Part shown: positions 1 through 8,514 of the stretch, piece by piece
Position numbering within the stretch: the stretch's first letter is position 1
How the letters are laid out: every line of letters begins with the position of its first letter
Source: JALHSW01 sp963720675
Lineage (GTDB): Bacteria; Actinomycetota; Acidimicrobiia; IMCC26256; PALSA-555
Length of the DNA: 64,000 bases
NCBI GenBank assembly: GCA_963720675.1
Contig: CAVRGH010000010.1
Location: forward strand, 372,001 to 436,000
Reading direction: 5' to 3'
Made by a program: the position numbers and the translations under genes
The notes under the pieces: model-generated
The model's input: only the letters and a program-made list of their open reading frames with translations
Told to the model about the DNA's origin: nothing
The model's database searches: none

Positions 1-165
1 CTGACCGGCAATGAAGAGACGTCGCCGCCCAAGAAGGCCGACACGTGCACGACCAACCCGGTCCCGATCGTGAGCACGGGGCTCGGAGGGCTCGTCGCGC
101 TCGCGGTCGTCACCGGCGTGATGAGCCTCGTGCTGTTCTGGCGCCTCCGGCGCCCGCGGGCATGA
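1..165 (+). CDS. C-terminal tail of a secreted, membrane-anchored protein (5' end outside window)
   Basis: The first 165 bases are an open frame (frame 1) ending in TGA, encoding the last 54 residues of a protein that begins upstream. The tail is a hydrophilic stretch with one Cys and the motif NPVPIVSTG, then about 20 hydrophobic residues, then the basic end RLRRPRA. This three-part layout (short polar motif, transmembrane helix, Arg cluster) is how exosortase and sortase substrates end. An exosortase-family gene lies two genes downstream, so this may be its substrate; that link is inference. The stop overlaps the next ATG (ATGA), so it is the first visible gene of the operon. It could equally be an ordinary tail-anchored protein. 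Confidence 0.6.
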   Translation: MTGNEETSPPKKADTCTTNPVPIVSTGLGGLVALAVVTGVMSLVLFWRLRRPRA

Positions 166-1661
166 CCACGGCCGCCACCGCCCCGCCGCCGACGCCACCC
201 CCGTCGGCCACATCAGGGTCGGCCACGCCCCCGATCGCGCGGGCTGCCGTCGACGCTCCGCCGGCGGCGACCGCGAACCGCGCCCACGCGGGTCCGGGCG
301 GCACGCCGTGGACGCTCCCGCTCCTCGCCGGTCTCGGCGCGATCCTCTACGGCGTGCTCGGTGTGCAGGACGCGAGCTCGATCATCGTCGGGTTCCTGGT
401 CGTCGTGTTCCTGATCTTCCTCGCGCGCCACATGGCCTTCGCCGCGTCGGCGCTCTCCGCGGCACCGGGCGACATGCGGACGCTGACCGGCTTCGACTTC
501 GGCTACCGGCCGTTCGTCACCGTGCTCGTGCCCTGTCGCAACGAGGAGCTCGTGATCGAGGGGCTCATCACCACGCTGCTCGCCTTCGACTACCCCGCCG
601 ACCGGCACGAGATCATCATCATCGACGACGGCTCCGACGACCGGACGGGCGAGATCATCGACGAGCTCGCTCGCGAGCACCCGCACCTGCAGTGCCTGCA
701 CCGCGTACCCGACGCCGGTGGCGGGAAGAGCGGCGCACTGAACGAAGCCCTCGAGATGTCGCACGGCGAGGTCATGGTCGTGTTCGACGCGGACCACAAG
801 CCGCGCGCCGACGTCCTCAAGCGGCTGGTCCGTCACTTCGCCGACCCGAACGTCGGAGCGGTCCAGGGCCGTTGCGTCGTGCGGAACTCGAACGAGACAC
901 AGCTCGCGCGCACCATCGCGGTGGACTACTACTCCGGGTACCTCGTCAACGAGTACGGCCGACAGTCGCTCTACCAGCTGCCTGCCTACGGCGGTTCGAA
1001 CTGCGCAGTCCGTGCGAGCTGGCTGCGCGCGCTCGGCGGCTGGAACGAGGACACGGTCACCGAGGACACCGACCTCACCATGCGGCTCGTCATGGTCGGG
1101 CAGTTCGTGCGCTACGACGTCACCGCGATCGACACCGAGGAGAGCGTCCCGACGTTCCAGCGGTTCTGGCGCCAGCGCTACCGCTGGGCCCGGGGCCACC
1201 AGGCGGCGTGGCGCGAGTTCCGCGGTCCCACGCTGCACACGCCAGCACTGAGCTTCTGGGGCAAGGTCGAGACGATCATGTTCCTGCTCGTGTACCACGT
1301 CCCCGTGCTGTGCGGCCTCGGCCTCGTCATGGTGGCGCTGCGTGCCGCCGGCATCCTCGACTGGGGTCAGGGCATGGACCTCACCCCCATCGCGACCCTC
1401 CTGTTCCTCGGGCCGCTCCTCGAGCTCGCCGGCGGACTGCTCGTGAGTCGCGCGCCCCGGAACGCCGCGTGGGGTGTGCTCCTCTTCCTCCCGATGTTCG
1501 TGCTGTTCACCGTCGTGTGCAGCAAGGCCTGGTTCGACGGCATCCTCGGGCGTCCCTACGCGTGGGTGAAGACGGAGCGCACCGGCCACGGGCAGAGTCC
1601 GCTCCGCGAAGCAGTGCCCGGTGCCCCGGTCACCGAGCCGACCGCGGGATCCGTGGCATGA
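162..1661 (+). CDS. membrane-embedded GT2 family glycosyltransferase (BcsA-like)
   Basis: A 499-residue processive-type glycosyltransferase, predicted to build an extracellular polysaccharide or glycan at the inner membrane. Residues 1-48 are a Pro/Ala-rich cytosolic tail; two hydrophobic helices follow at about 51-90. The GT-A domain has the nucleotide-binding PCRNEE (about 124), the acidic DADH (209-212), the catalytic TED (300-302) and QRYRW (338-342), all hallmarks of hyaluronan/cellulose-synthase-type GT2 enzymes. Several C-terminal membrane helices follow (about 360-460). I chose ATG 162 because it overlaps the previous stop (ATGA); longer readings only add antisense-like Arg-rich sequence. 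Its stop overlaps the exosortase ATG at 1658. The sugar donor is unknown, although the UDP-GlcNAc 2-epimerase downstream suggests an N-acetylhexosamine. Confidence 0.88.
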   Translation: MTTAATAPPPTPPPSATSGSATPPIARAAVDAPPAATANRAHAGPGGTPWTLPLLAGLGAILYGVLGVQDASSIIVGFLVVVFLIFLARHMAFAASALSAAPGDMRTLTGFDFGYRPFVTVLVPCRNEELVIEGLITTLLAFDYPADRHEIIIIDDGSDDRTGEIIDELAREHPHLQCLHRVPDAGGGKSGALNEALEMSHGEVMVVFDADHKPRADVLKRLVRHFADPNVGAVQGRCVVRNSNETQLARTIAVDYYSGYLVNEYGRQSLYQLPAYGGSNCAVRASWLRALGGWNEDTVTEDTDLTMRLVMVGQFVRYDVTAIDTEESVPTFQRFWRQRYRWARGHQAAWREFRGPTLHTPALSFWGKVETIMFLLVYHVPVLCGLGLVMVALRAAGILDWGQGMDLTPIATLLFLGPLLELAGGLLVSRAPRNAAWGVLLFLPMFVLFTVVCSKAWFDGILGRPYAWVKTERTGHGQSPLREAVPGAPVTEPTAGSVA

Positions 1662-2260
1662 GCCGCCACGTCGCCGGCGTGCTGACGCGCCTCGTGCTCA
1701 CGTTCGGCGTGACGATCGCGCTCTTCGAGATCCTCCTCGACCCGTGGCGGGACCGGGAGGCGGGCCTCGTCGCGGGCGCGCTGGGCGGGCTGGGGGCGAG
1801 CGGTGCGAGCCAGGCGTTCGGGAACCGCATCCTCGTGATCCCGGACGCGGCGACGCCGTTCCTCGCGACCATCAGTCCGTCGTGCTCGGGCCTCGCAGCG
1901 ATCCTCGCCTTCGGCGCGATCGCGGTCTTCATGGTGCGCGGCGAGCCCGGTCGACGCGTCCTCGCGTTCCTCGCCGCGGCAGGCCTCATCATGGTGTGCA
2001 ACCTGCTCCGGATCGGACTCTCGATCTGGGTCGGCATCCGGACCGACGTCAACGGCCTCACGCTCTTCCACGACTGGGTCGGGACCGCGTTCGGTCTGAT
2101 CTACGTGCTCGGTGGGTTCACGGTGTTCCTGTGGGTCCTGCTCCCCAGCCCGAAGCGGCTCCTGCGGGAGTACGAGGCCGAACGCACCAAGGTGGCGCTG
2201 GCGTCCGGCGGCCAGCAGACGATCGAGCAAGGAGCGAGTGAACAGGGAGTGAGCTCATGA
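1658..2260 (+). CDS. exosortase/archaeosortase family protein
   Basis: A 200-residue polytopic membrane protein with the exosortase/archaeosortase catalytic layout: Cys76 in PSCSGL, Arg118 in NLLRIGLS and His138 in FHDWVG, each near a membrane boundary. Family members are proposed to cleave a C-terminal sorting signal and transfer the protein to a surface acceptor. Around five hydrophobic segments are visible, and the C-terminus is charged and cytosolic. ATG 1658 overlaps the glycosyltransferase stop, and the gene's own TGA overlaps the next ATG at 2257, so it is coupled to a glycan biosynthesis operon, the usual setting for this family. The candidate substrate tail at 1-165 lies in the same operon. 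I am confident of the family; the subtype cannot be named from sequence reading alone. Confidence 0.85.
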   Translation: MSRHVAGVLTRLVLTFGVTIALFEILLDPWRDREAGLVAGALGGLGASGASQAFGNRILVIPDAATPFLATISPSCSGLAAILAFGAIAVFMVRGEPGRRVLAFLAAAGLIMVCNLLRIGLSIWVGIRTDVNGLTLFHDWVGTAFGLIYVLGGFTVFLWVLLPSPKRLLREYEAERTKVALASGGQQTIEQGASEQGVSS

Positions 2261-2799
2261 GTGACGACGTACGTCTCGGACTGGTGCTCGGCGGTGCCGT
2301 GCTCGTGCTCGCTGCGCTGCTGTGGCGGTACCTGCACCGACGCGGCCAGACGCACGCCCTGCTCCGTCAGATGGAGGACACGGACCCCCAAGTGCGCGCT
2401 CGGGCCGGGATCTCCCTCGTCGACCTCGGGTTGTCCCGTGCGTCGCGCCCGCTGCTCGCCCACGTCGCGACGGAGCCCGACGACCGGGTGAAGCTCGCGG
2501 TCGCGCTCGCGGTCGGGCGGCGCCAGTGGGAGCCGAGCAACACGAAGCGGGTCCGGCAGGTCAGAGAGTGGGCTGCCCTCGAGCTGGAGCGTCAGGGTCA
2601 GCCGATGACTGCGTTCGGGCCGGCCATGACCCGCCTCTCCGACATGGGCGGTCCCCGCCCGCCCGACCAGCAGAGCGCGTCGGTCGACACGGCCTCGAAC
2701 GGTCCCCCGGTCGCTCCCCCGGTCGCGGCCGCCGACCCGCTCGAGACGATCTCCTGGGACACGCAGGCCGCGAATACCCGAGAAGCGAGCACGCCGTGA
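2257..2799 (+). CDS. membrane-anchored HEAT-repeat-like protein
   Basis: A 180-residue protein with one N-terminal membrane helix (about 7-25) followed by a basic stop-transfer stretch. Two helical repeats at about 35-105 resemble HEAT/PBS-lyase units (DTDPQVRARAGISLVDLG, then EPDDRVKLAVALAVG), and a low-complexity Pro/Ala/Ser tail follows. HEAT units are protein-binding scaffolds, so a role in organising the neighbouring exosortase/glycosyltransferase machinery is plausible but inferred. ATG 2257 overlaps the exosortase stop (ATGA), and its TGA overlaps a GTG start at 2796. No catalytic residues were recognised. Confidence 0.7.
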   Translation: MSDDVRLGLVLGGAVLVLAALLWRYLHRRGQTHALLRQMEDTDPQVRARAGISLVDLGLSRASRPLLAHVATEPDDRVKLAVALAVGRRQWEPSNTKRVRQVREWAALELERQGQPMTAFGPAMTRLSDMGGPRPPDQQSASVDTASNGPPVAPPVAAADPLETISWDTQAANTREASTP

Positions 2800-3802
2800 C
2801 CCGCGTCCTCGTGACCGGTGCGGGCGGAGCGGCCGGCGTCTCGGTGATCCGGGCGCTGACGCGCGCCGGGCACGTGGTGGTCGGCGCGGACCCCGACCCG
2901 CTCGCGCCGGGACTCGCCCTCGCCGAAGCGAGTCCAGCCTGCTCCCCTATGCCGACGACGAGCGGTTCGTGCCCGCGGTGGTCGACACGGTCGAACGCCA
3001 CCAGGTCGAGGCGGTCATCACCACGGTCGCCGAGGAGATGGGGCCGCTCCAGGTCGGGCGCGAGTGGCTGGCCGAGCGGGGCGCGGCGTTCTGGTGCTCC
3101 CCCGCCGCGGCGGTCAACCGCTGCATCGACAAGTGGCGCTTCGCTCGTGCAGTCGAGCACGCGGGACTCCCGGCGCCGCGTACGACGCTGGCGGGGTCGG
3201 GCGGCACGAACGACCGGCTGGACGAGCTGCCCGGGCCCTGGGTGGTCAAGCCCCGCTTCGGACGCGGCTCCCGCGACGTGTACCTCGTCGACGAGCCCGA
3301 CGAGCTCGACTGGGCGATCCGCCGGACGCCGGACGCGATCGTGCAGACGCGGTGTCGCGGCCGTGAGTTCACCGCCGACGCGCTCGTCGACCACGACGGC
3401 ACCGTCGTCGGCGTCGTCCCGCGGTGGCGTCTCGAGACGAAGGCAGGCATCAGCACCAAGGGCACGACCTTCTCCGATCGCCGGATCGACCGCCTCGTCC
3501 AGAGCACCGTCGCGGCCCTGGGCCTCGAAGGCGCGATCAACCTCCAGGGCTTCGTGCACGACGAGGCCGAACCCGCACCGGAGACGGCAGCGGGACCCGT
3601 GCAGCTGTTGGAAGTGAACCCGCGCTTCTCGGGCGGCCTCGCGCTCTCCCTCGCCGCGGGCGCCGACCTGGTCGGCGAGTTCCTGCGCGGCACACTCGGG
3701 CTCCCCATCCGACCCGAGCGCTGCCGGTACGAGGACGGGGTGACGATGACTCGTCACTACGAGGAGATCTTCATCCACGACGCCGGAACGAGTGCGCCGT
3801 GA
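2796..3802 (+). CDS. ATP-grasp domain protein, interrupted by a frameshift near 2931-2941
   Basis: The product resembles carbamoyl-phosphate-synthase-like ATP-grasp ligases. The N-terminus, read from GTG 2796 (overlapping the previous TGA), is a nucleotide-fold preATP domain (VLVTGAGGAAGVSVIRAL). After LALAEAS at about 2933 the frame becomes nonsense, and the family-like sequence resumes one frame over as LLPYADDERFVPAVV. It continues through the ATP-grasp core (GPWVVKPRFGRGSRDVYLV) and the metal-binding LLEVNPRFSGGLALSLAAGA to the stop at 3802. Restoring one base in the segment at 2934-2938 would give a continuous protein of about 335 residues, so this is a single-base loss or a sequencing error. 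Its neighbours suggest an amino-acid or sugar ligation step in surface-glycan synthesis. The substrate is unknown. Confidence 0.75.
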
Positions 3803-4962
3803 AGCTCCTCGTGCCCTTCGGGACCCGCCCGGAGATCGTGAAGCTGGCGCCAGTCGTCGAGGCGTTCCTCGCCTCGGGCGACGAGGTCGTCGCGGTCGCG
3901 ACCGGGCAGCACGACGATCCGCTCCTCACGGATGCGTTCTTCGCCGATCTCGCGCTCACGCCCGACCGGCGCCACGTGCTCCCTCCCGAGGAGTCGGCCC
4001 GTGCCGGTCACCTGGTCACGCACGCGTACGACGATGTCTCGTCGTGCTCGCCGGACGCGGTCGTGGTGCTGGGTGACACCAACACGGTGCCGGCCTACGC
4101 CCTGGCGGCACGACGCTTCGGGGTCCCGGTGGTGCACCTGGAGGCCGGACTCCGTTCGTTCAACTCGCGGTCGCTCGAAGAGGTGAACCGGCGCGTCGCG
4201 GCAGCGACCGCATCCCTGCACCTCGCCCCCACCGAGCTCGCCTCCCGCTTCCTCGCCGAGGAAGGGGTACCCGAGGTTCGCCGACCGGTCGTCGGCAACC
4301 CGATCACCGACATCCTGCTGCGGATCGCGCCGCCGCGCGTCCCGACCGATGCGCGCAGCGGTGCGCTGGTCACCGCGCACCGCGCGACGAACGTGGATGA
4401 CCCCGAGCGCCTCGCCCGCCTCGTGCGCATCGTCCAGGGGCTGGCCGACACCGTCGGCCGGGTCCGCTTCCCGGTCCACCCTCGGACCGAGGCCCGCCTC
4501 CAGGCATCGGGTTCCCTCGCCGTCCTGCACGCGACCCCGGGCGTGCTGCTCGAATCACCCCTCCGCTATCCGGAGATGCTCGACGCGCTGGCGCACGCCC
4601 TGGTGGTCGTGACCGACTCGGGCGGGCTCCAGGAGGAGGCGTCCTGGTTCGGCGTCCCGGTCGTCGTGCTCCGGACCAGCACCCCCCGCTGGGAGGGTGT
4701 GATCGACGGCACCGCGCGGCTGGCCGGTCTGGACGTCGTCGAGGCGCTCGCGGCGGCCGGGGACCTCACCCGGCCGGACGCGCTCGAGCACGCGGCGTCG
4801 CTCCCCTGTCCCTACGGCGACGGGCACGTCAGCCCGCGCGCGGTTGCAGCAGTGCACGCAGCCCAGGCCGAAGGGCTCCTGGGGCTCGAGGAGCCGGGCC
4901 TCGGCGCCGCGCTCCCCGTCCACGACCTCCTTGCCGTCGACCGAAAGGCCACGACATGGTGA
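3799..4962 (+). CDS. wecB: UDP-N-acetylglucosamine 2-epimerase family protein
   Basis: A 387-residue GT-B-fold enzyme of the WecB/MnaA type, interconverting UDP-GlcNAc and UDP-ManNAc for envelope polysaccharides. Diagnostic pieces are the N-terminal GTRPEIVKLAPV, LGDTNT, HLEAGLRSFN, GNPITD, the HR(A)TN-type nucleotide-binding turn, and DSGGLQEEASWFGVPVV near the C-terminus. Start GTG 3799 overlaps the ATP-grasp stop. The stop runs 4 codons into the next gene (ATG 4956), so coupling continues. The C-terminal 40 residues are less conserved. Membership is clear; strict 2-epimerase versus hydrolysing-epimerase activity is not resolved. Confidence 0.88.
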   Translation: MKLLVPFGTRPEIVKLAPVVEAFLASGDEVVAVATGQHDDPLLTDAFFADLALTPDRRHVLPPEESARAGHLVTHAYDDVSSCSPDAVVVLGDTNTVPAYALAARRFGVPVVHLEAGLRSFNSRSLEEVNRRVAAATASLHLAPTELASRFLAEEGVPEVRRPVVGNPITDILLRIAPPRVPTDARSGALVTAHRATNVDDPERLARLVRIVQGLADTVGRVRFPVHPRTEARLQASGSLAVLHATPGVLLESPLRYPEMLDALAHALVVVTDSGGLQEEASWFGVPVVVLRTSTPRWEGVIDGTARLAGLDVVEALAAAGDLTRPDALEHAASLPCPYGDGHVSPRAVAAVHAAQAEGLLGLEEPGLGAALPVHDLLAVDRKATTW

Positions 4963-5711
4963 ACGTGCTCCGGCAACGCGGATCCCGCCATACCGCCGGG
5001 ATCACCCCGGTACGCGCCGTCTGCTTCGACCTCGACGACACGCTGTACCCGCAGGCATCGTGGCTCGCCGGCGCGTGGCGTGCGGTCGCCGACCTCGGGG
5101 CCCGTGCATCTCACGCGAGCGGCTCGGAGATCGATCCGGACCGACTGCTCGCGGAGCTCGAGGCGATCGCCGCGTTCGGCACCGACAGCGGCCAGATCAT
5201 CGACCGAGCCCTGTACCGCCTCGGCGCGTCCCACCTTCCGGTCGAGCCCCTGGTCGCAGCGTTCCGCGCCCACGCTCCCGCTCGCCTCGAGCCGTACCCC
5301 GGCGTGCCGGCCGCGCTCGACGTGCTCCATGCGCGCGTCCCGCTCGGCCTCGTCTCCGACGGTGACCCCGCGATCCAGGCGGCCAAGCTCGGAGCCCTCG
5401 GTCTGGCCCCCACGTTCTCGGTGATCGTGTGGAGCGACGACCACGGTCGCGCGCACCGCAAGCCTGATCCCCTCCCCTTCCAGTTGGCCGCGCAGGGTCT
5501 CGACGTGGACCCGGCGACCGTCGTCTACGTCGGCGACCGGCCCGCCAAGGACGTCGCAGGGGCTGCGGGAGCCGGGATGCGGTCGATGCGCGTGCGCACC
5601 GGGGAGTGGGTCGACGCGCCCGACGACGACCGGGCACTCGGCTCGTTCGACTCGGTGCTCGACGCCATCGAGGAGCTCCACCGGCTCCTCGATGACCAGG
5701 GCCACGACTGA
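4956..5711 (+). CDS. HAD superfamily hydrolase, subfamily IA
   Basis: A 251-residue haloacid-dehalogenase-fold phosphatase. Motif I is FDLDDTLY with nucleophile Asp25 and general acid Asp27; motif II lies around GLVSDGD, the motif III lysine around HRKPDPLPF, and motif IV is YVGDRPAKDVAGAAGAGM. The helical cap between motifs I and II marks subfamily IA. As the last gene of the envelope operon it may dephosphorylate a sugar phosphate, by analogy with the HAD phosphatases common in sialic-acid-like pathways; this is inference. Start ATG 4956 overlaps the epimerase end. It converges with the GNAT gene 44 bases away. Confidence 0.85.
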   Translation: MVNVLRQRGSRHTAGITPVRAVCFDLDDTLYPQASWLAGAWRAVADLGARASHASGSEIDPDRLLAELEAIAAFGTDSGQIIDRALYRLGASHLPVEPLVAAFRAHAPARLEPYPGVPAALDVLHARVPLGLVSDGDPAIQAAKLGALGLAPTFSVIVWSDDHGRAHRKPDPLPFQLAAQGLDVDPATVVYVGDRPAKDVAGAAGAGMRSMRVRTGEWVDAPDDDRALGSFDSVLDAIEELHRLLDDQGHD

Positions 5712-5754
5712 CCCGATCCTGCACGACCCCGGCGACGCCGATGTGGTCGGGCGC

Positions 5755-6234
5755 TCAGGCCTCGGGGCCGGGGCCGTCCCGGTGCATCACGATCGCCCGG
5801 GCAGTGAACCCGTGGGTCTCGAAGAAGTTCTTCGCAGCGCGGTGCCCAGGAAGCGCGCGGGCGTCGATCCCCTGGCATCCCGCGTCCGTGCAGACCGCCC
5901 CGAGCATGCCGACCATCGACTCACCGACGCCCACCGAGCGCGCCTCCATCTCGACGAAGAGCTCGTGGATGACCCCCAGGCGATCACCGGTGCGCAGCGT
6001 CTCGATCTCCAGGACGCCGTAGCCGACGACCACGTCGTCGATCGTCCCGACGACGACCGACCAGCCCGGAGTCGTCAGCCATCCCGTGTACGCGGCCTCG
6101 AGCGGCTCCCCGTCGGCCTCACGCGCGGCCCACAGCTCCCCACCTCGGAGCTGCGTGAGCTCCGCTCGCAGCGACTGTGCGAGCTCGGTGACGCGAGCCG
6201 CGTCGTCCGCGGTCGCCAGGCGACAGCGCTCCAC
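5755..6234 (-). CDS. GNAT family N-acetyltransferase
   Basis: A 159-residue GNAT fold protein: N-terminal CRLATADDAARVTELAQ, a central strand VVVGYGVLEIE, the acceptor-side IHELFVEMEARSVGVGESM corresponding to the acetyl-CoA pyrophosphate loop (motif A), and C-terminal AKNFFETHGFTARAIVMHR (motif B). The substrate cannot be told. It is the most downstream gene of the minus-strand run from tatA and follows the Ala-rich protein gene by 11 bases. Confidence 0.8.
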   Translation of the reverse strand: MERCRLATADDAARVTELAQSLRAELTQLRGGELWAAREADGEPLEAAYTGWLTTPGWSVVVGTIDDVVVGYGVLEIETLRTGDRLGVIHELFVEMEARSVGVGESMVGMLGAVCTDAGCQGIDARALPGHRAAKNFFETHGFTARAIVMHRDGPGPEA

Positions 6235-6245
6235 GGAGTCGGGAC

Positions 6246-6938
6246 CTAGCCCGTCTGGCCGAGCTGTTCGATCTTGCCGAGGATCGTCGCCCGGCCCCGG
6301 TGGGCCTGCTCGTAGGCCCGGATGGCATCGAGCGCACCGGCGGACAACCCGTCGAGCCGGTCGACCACCTGTGAGGCCGAGAGCTCGTCGTAGTCGGGGA
6401 TGGCGAGCCCCGGGCCGGACGCGTCGTCGGCGACGGCGGCCGGGCCTGCGGGGCGCGCGGGAGCGCCGGGCTGCGGAGCCCTCGAGGGCGTGGCGGGAGC
6501 CGGCGCGGACCTGGGAGTGGCGTTGGCGGTGGGCGCGCCAGTGGGGGCCGCGCTCGCGGCCGTGGTCGCGGCCGTGGTCGTGGTCTCGCCGCGTGCGCCG
6601 AGAGCGTCGAGCGCGCCCTCGGCCGTCTCGCGGAACTTCCCGAGCCCGTCGGACACCAGCCGGAGGACCTGCGGAGCGGCGGCCGCGGCCGTGTTCGCCG
6701 CCGCGGTGGCCGCGGCCGAGGCCGACGAACCGGGGCTCACGGTGTCCTGGCCGACGTTCTTGGCCTGACCGAGCTGCTCGCCCACCGTGCGCTTGCGCTG
6801 GTCGAACTCGGCGCGACCCCGCGCCACGAACACCTTGAGGAAGGACGGCGCCGTGTCGCGCATGTAGAGCGCGAGCCCGATCGGGCCGTACACGAAGATC
6901 TCCTTCGCGCGCTCCACCGGGTCCTTGTCGTCCGCCAC
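6246..6938 (-). CDS. Ala/Thr/Pro-rich protein with a conserved C-terminal helical module
   Basis: A 230-residue protein of unknown function. Residues 1-60 are moderately conserved-looking (KEIFVYGPIGLALYMRDT) and end in a charged helix. Residues 70-180 are low-complexity Ala/Thr/Pro. Residues about 182-228 form a compact motif: PDYDELSASQVVDRLDGLS, then a helix rich in Ala and Glu, then HRGRATILGKIEQLG. This C-terminal module resembles one I have seen at the end of several unrelated actinobacterial proteins, often membrane- or lipid-associated ones. The architecture (amphipathic N-terminus plus module) would fit a peripheral membrane or lipid-body protein; that is speculation. Confidence 0.65.
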   Translation of the reverse strand: MADDKDPVERAKEIFVYGPIGLALYMRDTAPSFLKVFVARGRAEFDQRKRTVGEQLGQAKNVGQDTVSPGSSASAAATAAANTAAAAAPQVLRLVSDGLGKFRETAEGALDALGARGETTTTAATTAASAAPTGAPTANATPRSAPAPATPSRAPQPGAPARPAGPAAVADDASGPGLAIPDYDELSASQVVDRLDGLSAGALDAIRAYEQAHRGRATILGKIEQLGQTG

Positions 6939-6975
6939 ACCTGCTCCTGTCGATCCGGGCCGAGGAACGACGAGT

Positions 6976-8514
6976 CTACGGGGCGTCGGACGCCCCGACG
7001 CCTTCGCCGCGCCGCCGCAGCGTGCTCACGACCGCCGCCGCCACCAGACCCAGTCCACAGAGGAGGACCACCCAGTCGCCGAAACGTACGTAGGGCGTCT
7101 CGCCCGTCGTGGTGGCGATCGTCCCCGTCGTGACCTTGTTCACGAACAGATCGCTGGTGTCGCGCACGTCCCCCATCGGGTCGATCACCCCGGTGATCCC
7201 CGAGATCGAGGCGTGGAGGACGGGCCGGGCCGTCTCGGCGGCTCGCATCTGGCTCAGGGCGAGGTGCTGGTCCGCGAGCGCGGATCGCCGGTACGACCGG
7301 TTGTTGGTGGACACGACGATGGCCTCGGCTCCGTCACGCACGAAGTCGCGCACCAGTGGCGAGAATGCGGACTCGAAGCAGATCACCGACCCGAACGGCC
7401 GACCGCCGGCCCGGAACATGACCTGCCGGTCGCCGGCCTCGTAGTCGTACGGGATCTGCTGGAGCTCGCCGATGAACGAGAGCTCGTCGCGCAGCGGCAC
7501 GTACTCGCCGAACGGGACGAGGTGCTGCTTCGCGTACACGCCCTGGAGCTCACCATCGGGCCCGTACGCGACATTCGCGTTGTACAGACCCCCGTCCTTG
7601 GTCGGGACGCGGGCGTTCGCGAGGACGACCGCGTCGTGTTTGCGCGCGATTCCGACGAGTGCGTCGCGCACGTCGGGGTTGGTCGTCGGGTCCCGTTCGA
7701 GCGAGGACTCCGGGAACACGATGAGGTCGTACTTCCCTTCGAGCCGGTCCGCGAGCGCCAGGTGCCTGCGGAAGAGGTAGTCGGACGAGATCTCCTCGGG
7801 CGTCAGGGTCCGGTTCTGGTCGTTGCCCTGGAGCAGCGCGAACTTGATCCGGCCGGTCGTCGCCGGCTCGTACCGCGTGACCGAGGCGATGCCGGCGACG
7901 AGCACCAGGACGACGAGCCCGACTGCGGCGCGCAGCGCTGCTCGTCCCGCGCGCGCCCTCCAGTCGACGAGCAGGTCGAGGACGAGCGCGTTGCACGCGA
8001 CCACCACGAAGGAGACGAGCGCGACGCCACCGAACGAGGCGAGCGCACGCGCCCACGACGAGTCGTGCAGCGCCACGCCCAGCTCACCCCACGGCAGCCC
8101 GCCCAGCGGAAACCGGGCTCGCAGCGCTTCGAGCACGACCCAGACGGCAGCGATGAGCCACGGTGAGCGCAACCCGCGCCGGTCGAAGAGGGCGACGAGC
8201 GCCCCGGTCCCGGCGAAGAACGCCGCCTCGCCGAGGACGAGCGGAGCGATCGCGACGGCTCCGAAGTAACGCGACCATCCGAGCACCAACACGAAGAACA
8301 CGAGGCCCGCGACCAGCCCGGTGAGTGCGGCACGCCCGACCGACACGCCGCGCCACGTCCACAGCAGCGGGATCAGCGCGACCAGGGCGAGCGGCCCGAG
8401 ATCGAGGGTCGGGAACGCGGCCCCGAGGAGCAGGCCCGACAGGACCGCCAGGCCGAGCGCGCCCCAGAGGTTCGGGACGCGTGCACCGGCGGCGTCGGCG
8501 GACGGCTCCCTCAG
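6976..8514 (-). CDS. lnt: apolipoprotein N-acyltransferase
   Basis: An enzyme of about 510 residues that N-acylates the lipid-modified N-terminal Cys of lipoproteins. The N-terminal half has six or so membrane helices (from LAVLSGLLLGAAFP). The C-terminal nitrilase domain contains the full Lnt catalytic set: Glu in FPESSLERDP, Lys in YAKQHLVPFGEYVP and Cys in VICFESAF. The C-terminal membrane helix lies near VLLCGLGLVAAAVV. The start is a problem: no in-frame ATG, GTG or TTG lies between the upstream DUF4193 stop and the first helix. I set the start at CTG 8514, which overlaps that stop (CTGA), but an indel hiding the true start is equally possible. Longer readings run antisense-like through DUF4193. 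Confidence 0.85.
   Translation of the reverse strand: MREPSADAAGARVPNLWGALGLAVLSGLLLGAAFPTLDLGPLALVALIPLLWTWRGVSVGRAALTGLVAGLVFFVLVLGWSRYFGAVAIAPLVLGEAAFFAGTGALVALFDRRGLRSPWLIAAVWVVLEALRARFPLGGLPWGELGVALHDSSWARALASFGGVALVSFVVVACNALVLDLLVDWRARAGRAALRAAVGLVVLVLVAGIASVTRYEPATTGRIKFALLQGNDQNRTLTPEEISSDYLFRRHLALADRLEGKYDLIVFPESSLERDPTTNPDVRDALVGIARKHDAVVLANARVPTKDGGLYNANVAYGPDGELQGVYAKQHLVPFGEYVPLRDELSFIGELQQIPYDYEAGDRQVMFRAGGRPFGSVICFESAFSPLVRDFVRDGAEAIVVSTNNRSYRRSALADQHLALSQMRAAETARPVLHASISGITGVIDPMGDVRDTSDLFVNKVTTGTIATTTGETPYVRFGDWVVLLCGLGLVAAAVVSTLRRRGEGVGASDAP

Noticed and set aside
213..1589. Minus-strand open frame opposite the GT2 gene
   Set aside because: His/Arg/Glu-rich translation without domain features; the plus strand encodes complete GT2 motifs.
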